From: Candidatus Aminicenantota bacterium
Lineage (GTDB): Bacteria > Acidobacteriota > Aminicenantia > JAMOAD01
DNA length: 11,033 nucleotides
NCBI GenBank assembly: GCA_027061995.1
Contig: JAMOUT010000047.1
Location: 1-11,033, forward strand
Reading direction: 5' to 3'
Below the pieces are notes generated by a model that did no database searches, had not been told where the DNA came from, and saw nothing but the letters and a program-made list of their open reading frames with translations. The translations under genes were made by a program, and so were the position numbers. Position 1 is the first letter of the stretch. The number at the start of each line of letters is the position of its first letter. Shown here in pieces: positions 7,382 to 11,033 of this stretch.

Positions 7382-9015
7382 TGAAAAATTCCAAAAAATA
7401 TATGAATAAGATAATAAATATTATAGAATCAACCTTTGATATTAAAAAACTTGTTCGCGAATATCTTAAACTGATAAAAAAGACTTTTAATGTGGAAAAG
7501 GCGGGTATATATTTTTTTGATAAGGAAAACGGATGTATAAATTATTATTATATATGCGAAAAAAATAGAGTCAGAAGAGAGAAACTAAAAGAAAACTGTG
7601 ATATTAATCATTTTGTTGAGTATTATCTTGCCGTATCAAAGGGTAAGGATGATATCGATTTTTCATTAATAGAGAGAAGGGATAAAATATTCGGAGTTCT
7701 TGAATTTCGAAAAAAAGATAATATAGATATGGTTTTATTAAAACAATTTATAAAACTGATTGCTGTTTCAATGGAAAATTTGGAATTATACAGAAATCTT
7801 AAAAATGAATCTCTTTTAACGAAATCATTGTTAAAAATAAACATGGAATTGTCCCTTTCTCTTGATTTAAACGAGATTCTTAAAAATATTGCGAAAACTC
7901 TGAAAAATATAGTATATTATGATGCCATTGCCATATATATCTTTGATAAGAGGGAGGGGAATCTTAATGTTTTGTATTTTCACGGTTTCCCAAAAAAAAA
8001 TTATGAAAAACTTAAAATAAAAGTTGGTCAGGGTCTTGTCGGTCTCGTGGCAAAAACAGGGCAAGTTTACATTAGCAAGGATATATCCGAGGAGAATATA
8101 TATGTCAATGCAAGAAGTAAAACCCGTTCGGAGATAGTTGTTCCTATTATGTCGGGAGATAAATTAATCGGGATACTTAATCTTGAAAATAATATTATTA
8201 ATTATTATTCGGAAAAAAATATAAAAATACTTGAAGCATTTGCATCGCTTGCTTCTGTTGCCATTGAAAGAGCAACTTTATACAGAGACAAAACAGAAAA
8301 AAACAGACTTCAAAAAGAGCTTGAAATAGCAAAACAGATACAGAAAAAGTTGTTACCGAAAGAGTTTCCCTCTTTTAAAGGTTATGATATATACGGGCAG
8401 AGTGAACCTTCGGAAATCGTAGGGGGAGATTATTTTGATTTTTTGAAAACAGAAGGAAATGTATTATATTTTATTATTGCGGACATATCGGGAAAAGGGA
8501 TTCCCGCCGCAATCCTCGTATCTCTTCTTAAAAGCGCTTTTTTAATAATATTCGGCAAAAAAATGGAACTTAGTGAAAAGGTTAATGAATTGAATCAATA
8601 TATTTATAATAATACGGAACCTCAGCAATTTATAACGGCAATAGTAGGGAAGATTGAAAATGATAGGATTAAAATAGTAAATTGCGGTCATAATTATCCC
8701 ATGCTGGTTAAAAGGAAAAAAATAAATATCTTTAAGAAAAGTAATATTATTCTCGGTGTTTCTCCGAGTATGAGATTCATCTCGCAAACTTTTGTTATGA
8801 GAGAGGGGGAGCTTCTTTTCTTATATACCGATGGTTTATATGAGAGTCTCGGAGTATCGAAAAAAGAGCTCGGATTAGAGGGGATAAAAAAACTTTTGAA
8901 AAAGTTTAGAGATAAATCTCTTAAATCATTATGGAAAAACATATTTAATGAGGTGAAAAAAATATCTTCCGAGTTATCGGATGATTTTACAATTTTAATG
9001 ATAAGAAGGAAATAA
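7378..9015 (+). CDS. GAF-GAF-PP2C (RsbU/SpoIIE-type) serine phosphatase
   Basis: This 545-residue cytoplasmic protein is a sensor phosphatase of the RsbU/SpoIIE group, which dephosphorylate anti-sigma-factor antagonists in partner-switching pathways. It has a divergent N-terminal GAF-like domain (about 15-140), a clearer GAF domain (165-300, with the GQGLVGLVAKTGQ and SEIVVPI core), and a coiled-coil linker (about 300-335, ending ELEIAKQIQKKLLP). The PP2C domain (335-545) follows, with metal-binding aspartates in GGDYFDF (Asp351, Asp354), ADISGKG (Asp369), YTDG (Asp485) and SDDF (Asp535, Asp536). All catalytic motifs look intact. It has no membrane segments. Two tandem ATGs exist at 7378 and 7381; the first overlaps the lptFG stop as ATGA. 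No antagonist (STAS) or anti-sigma kinase gene is in the window, so its target is unknown. Confidence 0.92.
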   Translation: MMKNSKKYMNKIINIIESTFDIKKLVREYLKLIKKTFNVEKAGIYFFDKENGCINYYYICEKNRVRREKLKENCDINHFVEYYLAVSKGKDDIDFSLIERRDKIFGVLEFRKKDNIDMVLLKQFIKLIAVSMENLELYRNLKNESLLTKSLLKINMELSLSLDLNEILKNIAKTLKNIVYYDAIAIYIFDKREGNLNVLYFHGFPKKNYEKLKIKVGQGLVGLVAKTGQVYISKDISEENIYVNARSKTRSEIVVPIMSGDKLIGILNLENNIINYYSEKNIKILEAFASLASVAIERATLYRDKTEKNRLQKELEIAKQIQKKLLPKEFPSFKGYDIYGQSEPSEIVGGDYFDFLKTEGNVLYFIIADISGKGIPAAILVSLLKSAFLIIFGKKMELSEKVNELNQYIYNNTEPQQFITAIVGKIENDRIKIVNCGHNYPMLVKRKKINIFKKSNIILGVSPSMRFISQTFVMREGELLFLYTDGLYESLGVSKKELGLEGIKKLLKKFRDKSLKSLWKNIFNEVKKISSELSDDFTILMIRRK

Positions 9016-10511
9016 TGCCGAATGAAAGAAAAGTCCGTTATAACGGAAATAAAAATTTTATTGCTCTGTTAATTTTACTGTTTTTAATATTCTCTCCTCT
9101 GTATTCTCAAAATCTTATCTGGTGGTTTAAAGTTCAAGGAAAGAATCAATGGCTTAAAATAGGTATCCCCTATACGATTTATAAATCACTCGGGACAGAT
9201 AATAATTATCTTCTTGGTGATAATTATCCCAAGAGAGATGAGAGTGATATGAAATTCAGTGAAAATGTTGCTGTTTCATACATCCTTAAAAAAGGGACGG
9301 AGTTAAAGGTGGATAAAATATATACGGGAAAACTTGTGGAATTTCCGAATAATAGGTTTAAGATAAAGATTAAGATTTATGATATTAGTAATTGGACATA
9401 CAAAGTCTTATCCATAGAATCGGATTCGATAAGCGAACTTATCTCAAAGATAGAATTCGAGCTGACGAATGATCAGGTTTTTACCTCTTCACTTGTTGAT
9501 TTAAGGGAACTTAAATATATCTCACTTTCCATATCAAAATTCAATAGTGAGAGGGTTAAGATTCTTGAAGAGGGGTTAAAGCAATTCGGGAAATCAAAAA
9601 CTTTACGAGAGATGTATATAAAATCACTTCTGGAAGAGGAGGAGTATGATAAACTTGTGGAATTTTTAGATCATCCTGTTGATATGAGTGAGTATAGGAC
9701 AAGGATATACGCCTTAATGAAAGCTGATGATTTTGAATCAGCGAAAACCATGCTTGATAATATTGAACATAAAAATTATTCCGATTATAATAATCTTGCC
9801 ATCTGTTATATAAAAACAGGGAAATTTTTTTCAATGTCCAAAGAGTCTTTTCTGAAATCATTGGAAAAAAATGATAAAGATTGGAGGGTGTTATATAATT
9901 ACAGTCTTCTTGCATATAATAACGGGGATATAAAACTTTCCAAAAGAAATATAATAAAATCATTGTTTATTGTTTTTAAGGATTTTAAACAATTGGGTTT
10001 ATTAAAACTTATTACAAAAGAGTTAAAACCCGCCCGATTCGGGGATTTCACAAACATTGATATATTTAATAAACTTATTAAACCCACCTCTTACTATGAT
10101 ACTAAAAATAATCTTGAGTATATTCCTATTTTATCGCTACCGGTTGAAATCAACCATGATAGGTATTTTTTAAAAGAGGGGTTATCTTCTCTTAAAAAAG
10201 GGGAGTATAAAACGGCTGAAAAATTATTGAGAAGGCAATTGTATATCACCCCTTTTAATGATGAACTATATTTTTATTTAAGTTATGTTCATCAAAAACT
10301 CGGTGATACGAAAAATGCTTTATTGTGTGTGGATACAGCTTATTTTATAAAGAACAGATTTAAATATCTTTTATTTAAATTATTTATTTATGTGAATACG
10401 AATCAAACAGATAAAGCCATGAAATTATATCTATATTTAAGAGAAAATTTCCCCGCTAATACTGATATAGAAAAAGTATATTCCGAAGAGGAAATTAATT
10501 GGTTTTCCTAA
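9015..10511 (+). CDS. Secreted TPR-repeat protein of unknown function
   Basis: I do not recognise a named family over the full 498 residues. An N-terminal signal peptide is clear: a basic stretch (1-13), a hydrophobic core (14-29) and a likely cleavage after LYS (residue 31), so the protein is periplasmic or outer-membrane associated. Residues 33-155 are a beta-rich domain with WW at 36-37. The pattern of a short helix, a GKLVEF strand, then alternating strands and a closing helix recalls TolB-N/CsgG-like periplasmic domains, but this is only a resemblance. Helical TPR-like pairs follow at about 225-320 and most clearly at 390-480 (GEYKTAEKLL..., GDTKNALLCV...). The start overlaps the phosphatase stop (TAATG) with GAAGGA four bases upstream, so it is the last gene of the operon. 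It probably acts as a protein-interaction scaffold in the envelope. Confidence 0.75.
   Translation: MPNERKVRYNGNKNFIALLILLFLIFSPLYSQNLIWWFKVQGKNQWLKIGIPYTIYKSLGTDNNYLLGDNYPKRDESDMKFSENVAVSYILKKGTELKVDKIYTGKLVEFPNNRFKIKIKIYDISNWTYKVLSIESDSISELISKIEFELTNDQVFTSSLVDLRELKYISLSISKFNSERVKILEEGLKQFGKSKTLREMYIKSLLEEEEYDKLVEFLDHPVDMSEYRTRIYALMKADDFESAKTMLDNIEHKNYSDYNNLAICYIKTGKFFSMSKESFLKSLEKNDKDWRVLYNYSLLAYNNGDIKLSKRNIIKSLFIVFKDFKQLGLLKLITKELKPARFGDFTNIDIFNKLIKPTSYYDTKNNLEYIPILSLPVEINHDRYFLKEGLSSLKKGEYKTAEKLLRRQLYITPFNDELYFYLSYVHQKLGDTKNALLCVDTAYFIKNRFKYLLFKLFIYVNTNQTDKAMKLYLYLRENFPANTDIEKVYSEEEINWFS
10489..10509. other. Hairpin at the convergent gene junction, weak terminator candidate
   Basis: AGGAAA (10489-10494) and TTTCCT (10504-10509) are perfect reverse complements around a 9-nt loop, ending at the TPR stop codon. 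It sits exactly where two converging transcripts meet, but has no following T-run on either strand, so termination activity is uncertain. Confidence 0.3.
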
Positions 10512-10853
10512 TTATCTTATTCTGACTTTATGCACCCTTCTGACTCTGACTGTTTTCCAATATCCGTGTAACCATTCGTAGTAAGGTCCGTTTTTAACCC
10601 ATCTCCCTTGAACATATACTCTTCCCCTTCTGTTTTTAATCCACCTTCCTCTTATCCAATAATATCGATGACCATTCCAGCCCCAATGACCTGAAACCCA
10701 TATATAACCAAGCCCGGGTTTTGCGGGAATATATCTTCTGTGCGGTTTATAAGATGGGGGAGGGATTGTTGGTCTTGAATAAGTGAGGCTTATACAGCTT
10801 CCCATAAAAAATATAATTATAATAATTGAAATAACAGGTAAAAGTTTTTTCAT
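10512..10853 (-). CDS. Small lipoprotein with four 14-residue WxxGxW repeats
   Basis: This is a 113-residue exported protein. It has a basic N-terminus, an Ile/Phe-rich core and a lipobox-like MGSC ending at Cys20, so it is probably lipidated there. Residue 21 is Ile, not Asp, which by the usual rule points to the outer membrane. A Pro-rich stretch (28-46) follows, then four aromatic repeats starting at residues 52, 66, 80 and 94, exactly 14 apart: WVSGHW, WIRGRW, YVQGRW, WLHGYW. These match the YXWGXW/WXXGXW repeat family found in small envelope proteins of unknown function. The C-terminus is very basic (VRVRRVHKVRIR). The ATG has GGAGG seven bases upstream and its own promoter. Its stop codon abuts that of the convergent TPR gene. 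The family is clear; the function is unknown. Confidence 0.85.
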   Translation of the reverse strand: MKKLLPVISIIIIIFFMGSCISLTYSRPTIPPPSYKPHRRYIPAKPGLGYIWVSGHWGWNGHRYYWIRGRWIKNRRGRVYVQGRWVKNGPYYEWLHGYWKTVRVRRVHKVRIR

Positions 10854-10860
10854 CGGTTTA

Positions 10861-10865
10861 CCTCC
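10861..10865 (-). promoter_or_regulatory. Ribosome binding site of the WxxGxW lipoprotein gene
   Basis: On the minus strand this reads GGAGG, seven bases before the ATG at 10853-10851. The predicted transcription start (about 10866) is immediately upstream, so the ribosome site would lie at the extreme 5' end of the message. Confidence 0.85.
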
Positions 10866-10872
10866 AAATATA

Positions 10873-10901
10873 AAGATACCTTCTATGGAGGTTTATGTCA
10901 A
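10873..10901 (-). promoter_or_regulatory. Sigma-70 promoter of the WxxGxW lipoprotein gene
   Basis: On the minus strand a perfect TTGACA (10901-10896), a 17-nt spacer and TATCTT (10878-10873, 4 of 6 consensus) precede the gene. The predicted leader is only about 13 nt. It faces away from the promoter at 10961-10989. Confidence 0.75.
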
Positions 10902-10960
10902 TAGCTTATGTTAAAGTATAAAGCTTGGAGGCCGGTGAGGATGAAATCCGAACCTCCCGC

Positions 10961-10989
10961 TTGACAAAACAATGTTTCAAAGCTATATT
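10961..10989 (+). promoter_or_regulatory. Strong sigma-70 promoter for the gene at the right edge
   Basis: A perfect TTGACA (10961-10966), a 17-nt spacer and TATATT (10984-10989, 5 of 6 consensus) form the best promoter in the window. The predicted start near 10996 coincides with GGAG (10996-10999), leaving a leader of only about 11 nt before the ATG at 11007. Confidence 0.78.
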
Positions 10990-11006
10990 ATATTTGGAGT
11001 TATAGA

Positions 11007-11033
11007 ATGGGAAAAGTAGATAATATACATGAT
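11007..11033 (+). CDS. 5' end of an unidentified gene, cut by the window edge
   Basis: An ATG at 11007-11009 follows GGAG (10996-10999) by seven bases and sits just downstream of a near-consensus promoter. Nine sense codons (MGKVDNIHD) are visible before the window ends, which is too little to name the product. The promoter, ribosome site and open frame together make a real gene likely. Confidence 0.6.

Noticed and set aside
9556-9963. Open frame of 135 codons on the minus strand
   Set aside because: It lies wholly inside the TPR gene on the opposite strand, has no ribosome site I can see, and its translation is compositionally odd with no recognisable domain. It is a shadow frame.
10566-10600. 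Terminator for the five-gene operon inside the lipoprotein gene
   Set aside because: An imperfect five-pair stem with a bulge before a short T-run is visible around 10573-10597, but it is too weak and lies in repeat-coding sequence.

Overview
The window is AT-rich bacterial DNA with heavy use of AGA and ATA codons. The organism is almost certainly a Gram-negative (diderm) bacterium: it carries both inner-membrane halves of the lipopolysaccharide exporter (LptF and LptG, fused here), an outer-membrane-type lipoprotein and a Sec-exported TPR protein. The style (short operons, ATGA and TAATG overlaps, low GC) would suit a little-studied lineage such as a candidate phylum of the FCB or WOR-3 type, but nothing here fixes the taxonomy and that is a guess.

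Layout. Positions 1-480 hold no gene I can support. They carry a 92-bp tandem repeat (two full copies and a decayed third), each full copy containing five heptamer units. Minus strand, 3172 down to 481: a ROK-family sugar kinase (TTG start) whose end overlaps the start of lepA (elongation factor 4). Positions 3173-3316 form a divergent promoter region. Plus strand, 3317-10511: a tightly packed five-gene unit of methylthioadenosine phosphorylase (mtnP), a PfkB-family kinase, an LptF-LptG fusion permease, a GAF-GAF-PP2C (RsbU-like) phosphatase, and a secreted TPR protein. All four junctions are overlaps or a 4-nt gap, so one promoter (3251-3279) probably drives everything. Minus strand, 10853-10512: a small lipoprotein with four 14-residue WxxGxW repeats. 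Its stop codon directly abuts that of the TPR gene. At the right edge, a strong promoter (10961-10989) leads into a gene of which only nine codons are present.

How the genes fit together. MtnP recycles 5'-methylthioadenosine to adenine and methylthioribose-1-phosphate. The PfkB kinase is translationally coupled to it, but its substrate is unknown. LptFG should form the membrane part of the LPS export ABC transporter, with LptB encoded elsewhere. The GAF-PP2C protein is the output end of a partner-switching signalling pathway whose partners are not in the window. The TPR protein acts outside the cytoplasmic membrane. The operon therefore joins purine/methionine salvage to envelope biogenesis and signalling. 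I see no defence system, prophage, transposase or CRISPR. The least ordinary items are the LptF-LptG fusion, the mtnP-pfkB pairing, the 92-bp repeat, and the 14-residue-repeat lipoprotein.
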